From the NCBI GenBank assembly GCA_037102815.1, contig BTPP01000001.1, forward strand, positions 2,939,001 to 3,003,000: a stretch of DNA of 64,000 bases, read 5' to 3'. The notes beneath the pieces were generated by a model, which was not told where the DNA came from, searched no databases, and saw only the letters and a list, made by a program, of their open reading frames with translations. This stretch comes from Neurospora intermedia. Lineage: Eukaryota > Ascomycota > Sordariomycetes > Sordariales > Sordariaceae. How positions within the stretch are numbered: position 1 is the stretch's first letter; each line of letters starts with the position of its first letter. Below are positions 1-12,900 of the stretch, one piece after another. Made by a program: the position numbers and the translations under genes.

Positions 1-1970
1 CCACCCCAGTCGTCCAAGAGCTCGCATAGAGGGTGAAGTATCTTGTATGGTTTATCGAAGAGTAACAAAATATCCAAGGACGATGGTTTGCTGGCCAGTT
101 GGCTGCATAATTGCTTGAGAGTCATGGTCTCCTTGTTGCGGCAAAGTGTACCAATCACCTATATCATATCAGCAGCCGTCACGCACAGGGTTTTGTTGTC
201 TGACTGAATGACAACTAACCTCAACAATAGCTTGCGCAGCAGCGCCCACGTTTCCGTTCATGTTATCCAATTCCCCGATAAGCCTCTGACTCCTCTCGAA
301 ATCTTCCAAACATGCCTGGACCAGCGTTTCTTTCACGTACCGACCCTCGTCCGGTAGTGTTTGATAAGTAATTTCTCCCAAAAGGGTCTCGATGGCCGAC
401 GCAGATAACAGCCCGTGCAGCTGGCAGGCAAAGCAAAAGTCTTGACGCACGGAGTCCTGAAAGGAGCTGCTAGTGTTCGACATGTCAAACATGTTGGACA
501 ATGTCGGGAACACATTAGTGTCAACCTGACCCAGGGCCTGGGATATGCAAAACTCTGCGTCAAAAGGATACATATGTGTAGAGGAGGCAGCAAAGTTACC
601 CAATATTAGTGGAACCTTGTTGACGACGTATGATTTGAGCAAGTGTCCCGTTTTTGATCTTTCCTTGAAAACGGCGTTCGCCAAAACATCAAAGGATGCT
701 AGGATAAGGTGTATTGCTGTTGTTTGCAAGTCACCCTGGACCGTTTGTCAGCAAAAAAAATATAAATGACGTTGTACGCTGAACGACAGAACAAACCTGG
801 TATCGGTTATGGAGGTAAGTGTAAAGAGAATGATCGTCAATCAAAGGTCGTCCCACGAGCTGTCCAAGGCATCAGCATCCCAGGTCCCCCATCCACTCCA
901 AATCAGGATAATCGTCCGACGAACATACCGCAGCATTGATGTAGATGTACAGACCGGCGCGAGAGTTAACTATGGGCATATCGGGGATTTGCCATGTGTC
1001 CAGCCCGATCATGTTGTCCATGTAGCTATGCATCTCCGCTACTGCAGCGTCCTTCAGGTCAGATGTCTCTTCCCCGGCCAGTGCCTGTCCTCGGCTGAAC
1101 TCTAACCTCTCCGCAATTCCAGAGGTATTTGGATTCTGAAGGAGATAGGGTATAAGCTGATCGATAGAGCTCGCTAATCGTTTGCGATGGCCTGGTGAGG
1201 AGAAAGTCATTAGCCAAGTGTTCGGTTCACAGAACAGGGAATCATAACATGTGAGAAGCGTTACTTTTAGCCTCGGGCCGGCCAAAGGCAGAGACCACCC
1301 GTTGATTCCCCAAAAAGTTGACCAAAAGCAAACTGAAAGCCTGAAGAGAGGTCTCCATGTCCTGCTTAGTTCGCATGTTCTGAATAGTGCCGAATGTATC
1401 TCGTGAAAAGGCGGCGATGACGTCGATGAAGAGCGTTGTCCACTTGCTCAGGTTCGTAGCCATCTCGTAGGCGTCAGAGGCATGCCTGATGCCTTGACCA
1501 TGTGTTATGACCTTGGAGAGCCGCAGAAAGATCACCTCCTCGTCGTTGTACGAATTTTGCCAAAACACCCTCTTCGGTTTTTTGTCTCCTTGTTGCCCCT
1601 GGCCCCCCTTAGTGGCTGTCGCGGCCTCGTTTGTAGTACCTGCATCATGTTCACTCTGAATCTTGGCCTGCGATGTCGAGTAATGGTGTAGAACTTTCAG
1701 GACGGACTGGGGGTTGACGAGCTTCTGGTTGAGGAGGATGGTGAGATATTGTAGTCGGCGGGGGTCAAGAGAATAGGAAGACTGCTTCGTCGGCCTGAGG
1801 AGAAGGTTGGCGATAACGATGGGAGGCAATGGATAGAAGTCCGAGTTAAGGATGGGCACGAATCTCGCGAAGTCGCTGGGGTCTAGTCGTTTGGCTTCGG
1901 CGCGCGCCAGGAACTTGGTCCATTGTCCCACGGCCGCCGACAAGCCTGCCGTTGCTGGACCTCCGGGCAT
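1..1970 (-). CDS. med5: Mediator complex subunit 5 (Med5/Nut1), 5' part, runs off left edge
   Basis: Subunit of the tail of the Mediator complex, which links transcription factors to RNA polymerase II in the nucleus. The start at 1970 gives MPGGPATAGLSAAVGQW, followed by a WTKFLARAEAKRLDP stretch typical of fungal Med5 N-termini. I read five exons: 1265-1970, 929-1191, 797-859, 220-735 and <1-158. Donors include GTATGT at 928 and GTTTGT at 796; acceptors are CAG or TAG. Joining them removes every in-frame stop and gives continuous text such as LVGRPLIDDHSLYTYLHNRY, then LILASFDVLANAVFK, then LLLFDKPYKILHPLCELLDD, all Med5-like. The C-terminal two-thirds of a Med5 of usual size (about 1000 aa) lies outside the window. 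Family assignment rests on remembered sequence pattern; exon joins are inferred but frame-consistent. Confidence 0.88.
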
Positions 1971-3195
1971 GGTCGGGGCATTCGAGTTCCGGGATTGTCG
2001 ACGGCAGCGATAGTAAGTGGTAGAGTAGCAAAGATGGTGCGCGTACTATATCGGGGCTGTGGTCATTTTCCAGGCAGTAGTGTTGGTAGCTGACGTTGTT
2101 GCGTCGCGACCAATGTCCGATGATGCGCTTGTCAGCTTTCGAGCATGTGGTCGACGCAACTGTTGGTTCCACTCCTTCCACCTCGCGCAACTGAATAACA
2201 AGCAGTTTCCAGATGACTGACAGGGGCGTTTGGGGCTTTGGTTCCAGATGCTGTGGATTCCGTGAATGCCTTGAGCGGTGCGTTGTATGTACCTAGAGGT
2301 AGCGCGTTCGCCGTTGTGATCCGCCCATGGGCGCCTTGGCTCCAATCTGGAAAATGTGCTGGATTGATTGACAATATTCGTAGTGTACTGTTCGACTGTC
2401 AAGTGGCAGAGCAAAAGGTTGAAAGCAATAGATGGAAGGTGGTGAAGTGTGAAGCAGCCCGTCAGAGTTGCACACAGCGAGGGAATGAATACCAAGCAGC
2501 GAACTGATGTGGAACTTACAAAACGAAACAAAGCTTCCAATCTTTCATGTTTCCTATCCGTAAGCGAACGTGTGCTGTAGTGTAAGGTATCGTACCCGGC
2601 CAAACACAAGGCGAACTTTCCACATTTTACCGTAAGTCGGCACGAGCCGAGGACCCACAGAGCAATTAAAGTGGAGAGGAACTCAAAAGCTTGGGCCACT
2701 CAGTTCCTTGGGCTGTTATGAAGCTGTCTCCGTCTCCGGCACTCCGGTCTTAGACTGTACCTCTACTACAGTACATCCCTCTTCACAGTACGTATCCAAG
2801 TTCTTGTGGACGTACCTACCGCCACTACCGGCCGATGTTCGTCCGGCATATGTATCAATTGACAAATAAAGGTCTCGTATCTTGCTCATGCTCCCTCAAT
2901 GTCCTGGGTTGGGGAAGCATGGGATTGATCCGAGGAGTCGCTCTGGTGCAGTAACTTGATAATGATTTCAATGGAAGAGCTGGGAACGTGACCTCATTTT
3001 CTCATTTGAGATCCTGATATTTGTTTATATAAAACAGAGCTATCCTAACCCCATAGTAAAATGCTCAGACGTGGCCCGTAAGGAAGTTGTACGAAGGAAT
3101 GCCAACACTCAACAGAGAGCACTCATATCCAGCTCATTAAACTTTCCCCTATCCGTTCCCAAGTCACATTACAAAGCCTCCTGGGATTAACCCTC
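1971..3195. other. Intergenic: Med5 upstream region and 3' flank of the next gene
   Basis: Several overlapping ORFs on both strands (for example minus strand 2046-2699) show no family pattern and no consistent splice context. I take the stretch as the 5' leader and promoter of med5 plus the 3' region of the gene ending at 3196. No clear TATA box, tRNA or repeat was seen. Confidence 0.5.
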
Positions 3196-3987
3196 TTAGT
3201 CACCTTCCCTTTTGATACCCTGCATCCGTCCTCCATTGGCATTGCTCCCGTTTCCATTGCCGTTGGCTTGCTGCACATCTGGTGCGCGTGGTCCCAACAT
3301 CCAGTCCTGCATCGCCAACCATTCACTCCAGCTTCTCTCAGCTAGAACAATCTCTCTTTCGGTCGCATCGCGCAAAGGTTTCAAAAACGGTATGGACTCT
3401 TCCTCGTTCATGTCGTAAGCCGCCTTGACCTTGAGCCAGTTGGAGCTCTTGGCCGCAAAGAGGTAGTTCCGTCGCTCGTTCTCGTGTAGTTGCCCGATCC
3501 CAGCCTCCCAGTCGTCGCCGAAAAAGCCGTGCAAAACTCCGGGAAAATCATATCCCGTAGCTACCAGGCGGCGGATATAGGGGATCAAGTTGACACTCGC
3601 ATACGACTGAAGACCATAGCCCCCGACGGGTGCCTTTCCCGCTGCTCCCCGGACACAAGACGCCTCTAGTTCTGGTGGTGGGCGGACTGTCTGTGAAGAT
3701 AGCACCGGGTTGGGCTTCTGGAAAGGTAGTCGGATGTTGATGAATCCAGCAAGAGCCTGCACAGGGCCATGGTATTGGGCGTGGTCCAGGAAATATCGCA
3801 TGCAGGACATGAAGTATGGGTGCCACTCGAGAATGTCGAACTGGGACTGGGCATCCGCAAAGGACTGCGCGGGCGTGTTAACTTTCGGACGAGCGTTGGA
3901 AGCCGGTCGCGGGAAGGAGAAGACACCATGTACCTGTGCGTGACGAAAAGCCGGTCCGCCTGGTTGAGGGAAAGCCATTGTTGGCAA
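3196..3987 (-). CDS. Conserved fungal protein of unknown function (263 aa)
   Basis: Single-exon ORF encoding 263 residues, stop TAA at 3196-3198. Two ATGs lie close together (MPTMAF, at 3987 and 3978); either could be used. The protein is soluble-looking, with no signal peptide or membrane segment. It begins with a Pro/Gly-rich stretch, has a compact central region rich in aromatic residues (GYDFPGVLHGFFGDDWEAG, then ERRNYLFAAKSSNWLKVKAAY) and ends in a disordered Asn/Gly-rich tail. The aromatic block ending in SEWLAMQDWMLGPRAP looks like a conserved fungal family rather than chance ORF, but I cannot attach a function. It lies tail-to-head behind med5 on the same strand, about 1.2 kb away. 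Confidence 0.75.
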   Translation of the reverse strand: MPTMAFPQPGGPAFRHAQVHGVFSFPRPASNARPKVNTPAQSFADAQSQFDILEWHPYFMSCMRYFLDHAQYHGPVQALAGFINIRLPFQKPNPVLSSQTVRPPPELEASCVRGAAGKAPVGGYGLQSYASVNLIPYIRRLVATGYDFPGVLHGFFGDDWEAGIGQLHENERRNYLFAAKSSNWLKVKAAYDMNEEESIPFLKPLRDATEREIVLAERSWSEWLAMQDWMLGPRAPDVQQANGNGNGSNANGGRMQGIKREGD

Positions 3988-6900
3988 CGGTGATTGTCAG
4001 TGGGTTAGGTGAAGGGCGAATGCGAATGAGGTGTGAATGCGCCAACGAGAGCGTTATGACAGCTCAAACGGCTTGGCTGTATTTTTGGTGATGTTTTGTC
4101 GTCTCGTCTTGGTGATAGGCGTCAGGTTGACTAATCTTCAACACGAAATGGCTAGAATGGTGTTTGATCAATATCAACCTCCGTATATAGTTCACATCGA
4201 CAACAGATGGTATGATATGACGGAGCCTTGTGAAGGGGAAGGTCGTCTTGGTAGAGGATGAAACAGCTTGGAGAACTGAAGGGAATGGCGGGACAGAAAT
4301 TAAGCTTTCAGAAGCGGGAGCTAAGACGTTATATAGCCCCGTATGGAGAAGATGCGGACCATCAATCCTTAACCAACCTCGGGAAGATTTCTCAACCGCA
4401 TACCCACTCGGCCGCTGGAGGAGGTCCCCAAGCCGCATGATGTGCATGTGCCATCATGGGAGTGGAATAGGTAATAGAAAACCTGTCTGGACTGCGTACC
4501 GGAAGAACAACAAAACAGGGGTTGAGGAAAGACGTCCCGTTCAGGGCACTAAAACAACGAGGAGCACCGGATGTAGGCGACGGCGGAGCAACGGCGGCAG
4601 TCAGTGTGTACTGTGACTGTACCCATCTCCGTCTCCATCGCAAGCAAGGTACGCTCCCTTTTACCTGCAGCTGAAGTGCGCTCGGAGAAGGAGGGGAAAA
4701 AAGAAAAGATCCACAGTGAGTACTTTCTGTGGGATACTATTTGTGCGAAAGGATGGGCAATTGCAAAGGCCGAAGTGATGTACATGATGAGATTGAAGTC
4801 GGGTATGGGTGGGAGATCTGAAGACGGGTCTCGTCGCCGTCATCGCGGGGGAGTTCGAGAGCGCCAATCACGAAGCAGCACTCCGAAGGTAGTCTGGACA
4901 GTCTCAAAACAGTGTCTGGATAGCAGCCAGTGTGAGACCGAGGGGGCATGGATGCCTCCGAGACCTGATTGATGAAGCAAGCGCGATGCCCTGTGCGAAT
5001 CCAAGGCGAATGCATCGTAGGATGGCATGTCGAGCGCTTCTTTTCCACTCCGAGTCTGTGTTGCTCCCCGGTTGGTGGCGGTTGGTGGTCTGGACTTGAC
5101 AATCTGCAGTGGATGTCGAGTTTTTGCTGTGAAGCTAAATGTCAAACGCGGAGCACCGCGAGGAACAGAAACGCCTGCGGGACGTCGGAAGGAGTAGTGG
5201 ACTCGGTGGAGAGCCCCTACAGGGGCTGTGGCGACAAGGACAGGCCATCTTTGTTTACGGTAGCCGACTGCAAGGAGGGCGAGCGAGCCGTCATGGTTCT
5301 CAAAGCCCCGTCAGTGCCTGTTCCCGCAAGAGTCCCGCTCCCACTTGAGAAGATGAGGTGGAAATGCGGTTATGGAGGCGATAGGTAGCATGGATACCTC
5401 TATACACGGCACCAGACCTGAGCTCTGAAATCATCCTGCTTCTTTTGCCTCGCCGTGACTGACGGATGGCAAAAGAGCTGCGAGATTCGCTCCGTGAGTG
5501 CTTGGTTGCCTGTCTATGTCTGTAATGAAAAGGGCAAGTGAGGTTGAGAAATTGGATTGGATTTGCCAGGGATACTGGGATCGACGACGGGACGGACACT
5601 TGCTCGGCGAGGCTGCAACATCTTGATAGACCCTACACAGTGATGCTGTGTGTGCGATGTGATGTAGGTCAGGTATAGGTAGCTTGATGAAGCTTCAGTT
5701 GAGGCGCAAACTACCTACACTAGAGACCTCACAAGTGTAAGAGACCTCTCCCTCTCTAATTCAAGGGTCCTCCGAGGGCAACACTACACAGTATACGCCA
5801 AGGTACCCCGGGATCCCAGGACAGGAGGGAGGATATGCCCATGCCCGACGCCCTCAGATTGGCATGGTAAGGGGATGACGGGGTGAGCGGGTTCGGTATC
5901 GACTTGTTGATCTGCTGCCAGCCCGCTTGCCCCCTTCAGGTGTCTGCTGCATCTGCGATGCGATGCAATGTGCTGCTTACCAGGCGCGGTATCTGGCGTT
6001 GAAACTTGGGTTGGGGCAACTTGGAAGGTCACATACATTGACTGCATCATGCTCTCATACGCCAGAGGGGTTTCTGCAGGAGAGAGAGATGATGAAGGGT
6101 TGAATACCGTCCACCTTCCATGTCCCGATCGCTGGGGAATGGAAAAGCAACAACTTGACGCGATGCTTGGTATCGAGAAAACGCCACGACATCGAAGACT
6201 GGGTTGTGAATTGGAGATGGGCGCAATCTCAGCTTCCTTAGTACAGGCTTCCAGAGATGGAAGTACCATGTCGGGCAACTGTAATATCAGAGCTACTTAT
6301 CGGCTGAAAGATGCAACTTGATGCAGGTGACCCTGAAACTCACCTTTTTTTTGTTGTTATTCCCTTCGTTGAGTGTTGAAGTGACGGAGTGCGTTCACCT
6401 TCGTTCGGTTCTTTTTGCTTCACTTGGTGCGGCGGGGGGTGTACGTACGAATTGCACTCCCAAAGAGGACTAGAGGTGCGCGTCGTTACACGCTACGGGC
6501 AGGCGACGATATGCACATCATTTCCAAATTACCCAAACAGCTTAGCGTGGTGGAGATTGTTCCCAGCACCTCACCGTCACTGTGCGCAGGTGGTCCGTGC
6601 CTTGTTGAAAGCCACAGGCCGGTGTATCTTGGTATCCACCTTTGTCGTCTGGGCTTCAGGTACCGGTTAGGAATGACATATTCTGTCCGCATGATTGGAC
6701 ATCAGCCTGAATGGTCTTGGAATGAATGGGAAGGTATCAAATCTGCTACGGCCGGTGATCACTAGACACTGTTGCTTGGCTTCAGCTGGCTTACACTAGT
6801 ACCATTAGTAGGTATGAGAGGGAGAAGCTTCGATGTGACCACCAGCGCCCTTGGATGGCCTATCGAGACTGGAGAGCAGGTATTGTGATCCTCTGCATTA

Positions 6901-9900
6901 TATACATCAAAGCACGGCTGTGGACTTGGCGATAGGCTAGAGCACGTATTTGGTGTATAGCCAAAGATTACCTGTGGCCTCGACTCCCCTGATGAAAGAG
7001 TTCATATGCTGTCATAGAGACCTCAAGATTGGAAAAGTGCGAAATCCAATGGAACCAGATGGTAGGCCGCATTTAAAGCCTTACTCCGTGGAATCATTGT
7101 GACATCAGCCTAGATAGCTGAGTATTTTCTTTGCTTACCTGATGGTTATGTTGCATACATGGGTCTGAGGAGCTCAAGTTCTCGCTGCTCGTTAGTCTAG
7201 GTAGGCCACCCGGAAGAGCCTCCCGTTGAATGCATCGAGTTCCGTCAACGACACTGTCTGTCTGCTTCACATTAGCCGACATGCTCGGGAAGCGCCAGGT
7301 ACCCAGACTCACTAGGCCACGTTAGTTAACTTGGGCCAGGTTTGGTTGTCAGTCAGCGGCAGCGGGTAGTTAGAAAGCATCCCGGTCTGAGACAACTGTG
7401 TTCAGGTTCCGCCTGGATGGAAATTGCTTGAGCTGATATGACTGACAAGCCTTGACGCGATTTGCTCCACGAGGCGCAGAAAACGGCCATTGGTTCGGGG
7501 TTTCTCTGACGGACTCCTTTGACTAAGCTCTACTCAGAGCGTTGGTTAGCGAATTCTTATTCTTAAGCTGCAATCGCCAGCTTCTCGCCAAAGAATAGAG
7601 AAATCGGCCATTCGCGATAACGAGATAGTCTTGATAAACCCCTGACACCGGAGGGCAAGCCCGGGTACGACGTAACGCAGTAGTCTTTCAAGTCCAACCG
7701 TTGCTTTCAGATTCTCAAGTGACATGGTTCTGCGGGACCGAAGAAGACCTTTCCACAAGTAAAGCCAAGCATACCATTCCTCTGCTTGTCGGTAACAGAC
7801 TTGTGAGCGGTCTTCGCCTTGGCGTCCTTCAGCCAGAGAATTTTCCAGGTCGATCTGTGCCTGACAGAGAGATGGCTCCACATCGAGCTCGTAATGGCGG
7901 AACCAGACGGATGAGATAAGATAGTTGAGAGGTCGCCAATGCATGTTGAACAAAGCCGATTAGTCCCTGGCAAAAAGAAAAAGACCCTGTGGCTGAATGA
8001 CAGTTCGGGCAGAATTTCCAACCATATCCAATCAGGAATGCGGCGGTCCCAAGCATGTAGCCATGTACCGCTCCTATGTGGCGGGTTCCAAGCTCCTTCG
8101 CTCTCGCCCATGAAGAGTATGTCGGACGACTTAACTGGGCTTGGGTCCATGGCCGTCCAAGCGACTGATGGGGATAGCTGTGGTACCCACTACACATCTC
8201 TTGATGTCGCTAGATTTGCTGAATAAAGACGTGAGAGATGAAATACACAAGTAAATGAGCTACTGAACACTTACCAATGCTTTTAGAGAAGCAGTCACCA
8301 GCTCCAAGCCATCCGAAAGCCACTCGCCAATCTTCTGGTCACAAATTCTCCGGGCATCGAGTCCCAAGCCCGCGTTCGTCCAACCCTATGCAGCGTAGCA
8401 GACGGAAACAATGCGGGTGTCGATTCCCCGGGGAAGTGGTGTGTCCCAGCATCCGTACCTTGGGAGACGGCAACCCCCCCCTCGCATCCGCCAACCCGAG
8501 TGTGTGGACTGGCGACACCAAGTGTGATCCCGACCTGCGCCGCCAAGCTATCATTGGCTGGAGTACCAGTAAGGGTGAACAAGGGGACTGTGAAAAGGCA
8601 CAACGCGCAACTTGAGTTCATCACTTGATTGTGATGTGCCCAAAAGTTGAACCTGAGGTGACTGATACCTCTTCTGAAACTCCGAAGCTTTTCGGTCTGT
8701 CCTACTCATGGCCGGACAGCATGGAAGACGTCCATCCGACGCAAAGAGAATGAATCAATAGGGCAATTCTAAAATAGCGATTAGAGTTCCATGCGCAAGT
8801 GATTCTTGGATATCCTTGGGTGAGTGCGACGGCGATTGCCGGAGCAGCTGAGAACTGGATCAACCGAGGAGTTGTTAGTCGTCATGGAGAGAAAGGCGCG
8901 AGGAGCCGACGGACTTTGCTGCGGTGATGAACTTCACGATCTATTCATGTCCTCTGGCCCGTGCACCCTGTACACTACGTAATTTACAGTTCACCGTAAT
9001 CGGTGGTGGGAACGGAATGCGCTGCAAACGCCCTGCTCAGTGCAGGTTGGTACCTGGACCCCGCCAATCTTGAAACAAAGTGTATTGCAGAGGACCGGCA
9101 GGGTCTTGGCTGTCCTATGAGGCTCTGCGACAAGACATGGGAAATGGTAACAGGAGATCTGGAAGCTCTTGACTCCCCTCTTTCATCATCATGATCACCA
9201 CAATCGCATCTTCGAAGATGGCCTAAGAAAACTACGGGCAATGAATATCCAACATATTACTCTTGCGTCTTACTCTGACCGTTGAGCTTAAAGGCGACGA
9301 GCCATTCTACTACAGAGACTGGAGGTGGCTGGCAGGTTTCAGAGATATCCGTCGGATGTTTACTTTACGGCAACAATCGGCATCACGGGCAAGAAACGGA
9401 TGTTTGGACGTTCACCGAACTCCAAGTTGAGATGAAGCGGAGTGTAGAGGTATCGAACTCCAGGTGGTCACAATGGGGTTGAAACCAAAAGCGTTGGATA
9501 AACTCAAAACTTCCGAGTACTTATCACCAAGATGAACCTGGAAGGTGCTCACTAAGTGCAAAGATAGGTAGGTACCCCGACAATGGAAAAAAGTTACCTA
9601 CAAGTTAAATGGAAGGCAGCACAGAAAGGGGGTACAGAACTTGAACGGGAAAGCGTCCGAGTGGAACTGGTTCGGGCTACCAAATTCCCGACGAAGCACC
9701 AAGTGGAAGTCACTCCCATCTTCGGGACCGTTCGCGGTTGCAGTTGTTCAGTGTTCCCCCTTTCAAGTCACTCGACGGCACTTCACTTCCATCTGTCAAA
9801 CTTCCAAGTCCCAACTTGAAGTTTCACACAATCCCGTCACGTCACTTCACCTCGCTACAACCATGCCCCCCTCGAACATCTCCATCCCGCCATCACCTGG

Positions 9901-12900
9901 TTGGATGATAACCCCCATTGATTCATTTCCACCGAGCGTTGCTCGCCTTTCCCAGGTACACATCGCGGAGGCTGACTGCAGTGGTCCAAAATAAAGCAAG
10001 CAATAAACACAGAGGCACACCAATGCCCAGGTTTCAGAGACCAAAGGGGTTCTAGCAGGCACGGCCCGGTTCGTTTATGTCAGGTACGAGATTTCGAACC
10101 CCTGCGACAAAGACCAAGTAGAAAACTCCTTCATCACCACACCAGGGAACAATGCTGTTGCTAGTAAATTATCGAGTGTTTGAAGTATGGTGCTTGTCAT
10201 CGATGTTACACTAGGTTTCTGTGGCTGCCTTGGCTTTCCGCCTACGGCCAAGTTCCCGTTCCTATCTCCCTCTCCTTAGCCCTTTCTGCTCATACTTCTA
10301 TCTCTGTCGCATATCCTCACAATTTCCATGGCCAAGAGCAACACAACAAAAGAGGCCGATGCAGGCCTGACAGCTTCGATCTTGATGGGTAGGCTCACTG
10401 TCTAGCATCACAAGCAAACCCAAAGGTAGCTAACATTGGTGTGCAGAGAAACGTTATACAGTCCTCTCAAAGATCACCAATGGATAACTTGATTGGACAT
10501 GGGTTCCGAACCATGACGACTCACGCACCGGAATCATCCGCAAGAGAGGTGCCTCATACCGAACATCACAGAACAGTGCTCGACCAATCATCAAGGTAAC
10601 GTGATGGTCCTCAATATCCTAGCCTCTCATGTTCGCTCACAGCAATGCGCTGTCACTTCCGCCGTTATGTCGAAAGACTCACCATGAGATGCACTGATAC
10701 TGAATCTTAAATTCCCGGAACACCGACTCCGCGGATGCGAGGCGTACGCCATGCGTCGCGTCTTTTCAAGAAAGCTACAAACGGCCGGGTCTTTTGTTTT
10801 AGTTCACGGGCGGTGCCAACGGCCTGGGTCGCCCATAAGCACAAGGCCTGAATAAATGCAGCCACCCGTGGCGGTACGTAGGTTATCACTCCCCAGTATA
10901 ATATTAGAAGCGATCAGTGATCGGTGAAACCTATGCCTTGGATCGTGCAAGATCAACCAGATCCCCCCGCATAATGATGTATGCAGCTAAGCTCATCATC
11001 ATTACGAGCTTAGCGACCGTTTGTTCCCTGATACAGCGAGGCACGCGAGTCGTCACATGTTTTTGAGTCAACTGTAGCCTTCCAGTCGCATCAACATCAC
11101 GGACATCTCTGGGTCGGTGTTCTATTTCTCAATGCTGTGCCGAATTGCCGTATTCGAGGCTTGCTACGGCTGCGAACAGGGCAGAAGCCGACGATCAATA
11201 ACCCTTCCCCATAAGTCTGCCACCTTTCTGGACAGTCTAGACTTATTCTAAGACAAAATCCTATTAGCAAGCTGCCCTCCTTTTCCAAGGTACCTGATGC
11301 CACTCCCTCCACTCAGCCCCAGCCGTTTCCTCAGGGCTGACTTTAGAGTGATGCTCTTCCTACAGCCCCGCCTGATCTGTATGCTGCCGCCGCCCGGTGC
11401 GGATGGGGTTCATCATAGGGGTCCATAACCATGTTTCGAGAGTTTGTGAAGTCTGCACGATCCCTACCCACATGGACGAACGACATGGGAAGTCTTCATC
11501 AACACGAACAAGGGTGGTACGGATACCGATCATTAAAGAGCATAAGTATTCTTTAAATCGCCACCCCGGCCGCAGGCTTCTAGACTAGTGTTTTGATATG
11601 GTTACGGAATCCAACCCACATACGGAAGCTAAAACTTGCCTTGGTACCTTGATATCGTAAGGTCCGTTTATCCCGTACGAAAGCTCGGTTAAGACGAGAA
11701 TAAGCCTTGATATTTCTGCCAGTTACGAAAATGTAGATAGCGGTTCGGGTTTGGCGACTTGGGTGTGTGCCGATCTATAAGGAACGGAAGGCTCTTGGGA
11801 TCAGAGGGTAAGGACTAGCATGCAGATTTCTGGCCTGCGTACATTTTTAGATTCGGATGCTTTTCCTCGGCCCTCCTCCACAATCGTGAGATTCAAGCTC
11901 ACCTCTTGTAACCTGTTGATCAGGGGTTTGCGATCGATCGTTATAGACTCACCACTTCGAGATTAGCAAGCAAGAACATCAGAGGTCCGACGAAAATTGG
12001 GAGATTTGGCGTCACTCGCCAAAAAGTAATGTCGGCTAAGGTTGGTAAGCAAGCAAACACGCTTTATTCGAACTATCTTTGCGCTATTCTCACCTTGAGA
12101 TCTTCTTCGTTAGATCCAGGAGTATAGTTGATTTCGCCATCCTCCTGATGAGGGAGTCCTTAATTTACGTCTTGAACAACAACATACACTCAAGAGTCAC
12201 AGACGCAGGAATACATCAGCCAGCCATGACAGAGTCATAGACTTGGATCGAAATGTCATCTTTTAGTACCTAAATGACTTGAAATTGGAGAGTACGTCAA
12301 ATTACTAGCACAGACTGCACATAAGACGACAAAGAAGTGGATATATGTTGGAAGTCCGTGCCCTGGGCCGTCCATTCACTGGCCTTGCCCATTCACTGGC
12401 ACTCCCTTCCAGGTATTTAGGCTGCCCTGGTTTCCGTTTTCCCTCTTCCGTTAGACAACTCCAGAATCAAGCCTTTTCGTTGTCGCTCTTCCAGCCTCCA
12501 ACAATATATCAATGGCGTCTATTGTCACTTGCTCACCGAATCTCCACCATCCTCGAGTTCGACAAATATTGACAACAATCAACATCCGAGATGAGCCTCA
12601 TCACCTTCACCACATCAGTATGGCCTATGAGTCCTGCATTGCCGCTACCTCCAAGTCCTCGCTGTAATGTATTCATCCATTTCATCTGCCTTGTCAGACG
12701 CACAACTCGGAACAACCGCCAGCAGCCGGTTGAGGCAAGCAGTCCATCCCCTCACACTTCCCTATTATGATGACTTCTCGCCACTTTGTCACTGCAAGCT
12801 CCCCATACCGAATTATGCCTTCGAACGCTACCCTATATGTCTGGTACGGCTGGCAGAGTTGGCATTCAAAGCGAGCGAGCCCTGTACCGGTTAAATGATT

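Noticed and set aside
872-930. Frameshift in med5 suggested by a stop after LEWMGDLGC
   Set aside because: A GTATGT donor at 928 and a CAG acceptor at 860 define a normal 69-base intron; the DDYPDLEW text is intronic.
2046-2699. 217-codon ORF upstream of med5
   Set aside because: No family pattern; overlaps other chance ORFs; best seen as leader or promoter DNA.
10085-10160. GGTTCGAAA-like B-box on the minus strand
   Set aside because: The T-stem does not pair and no other tRNA arm fits.
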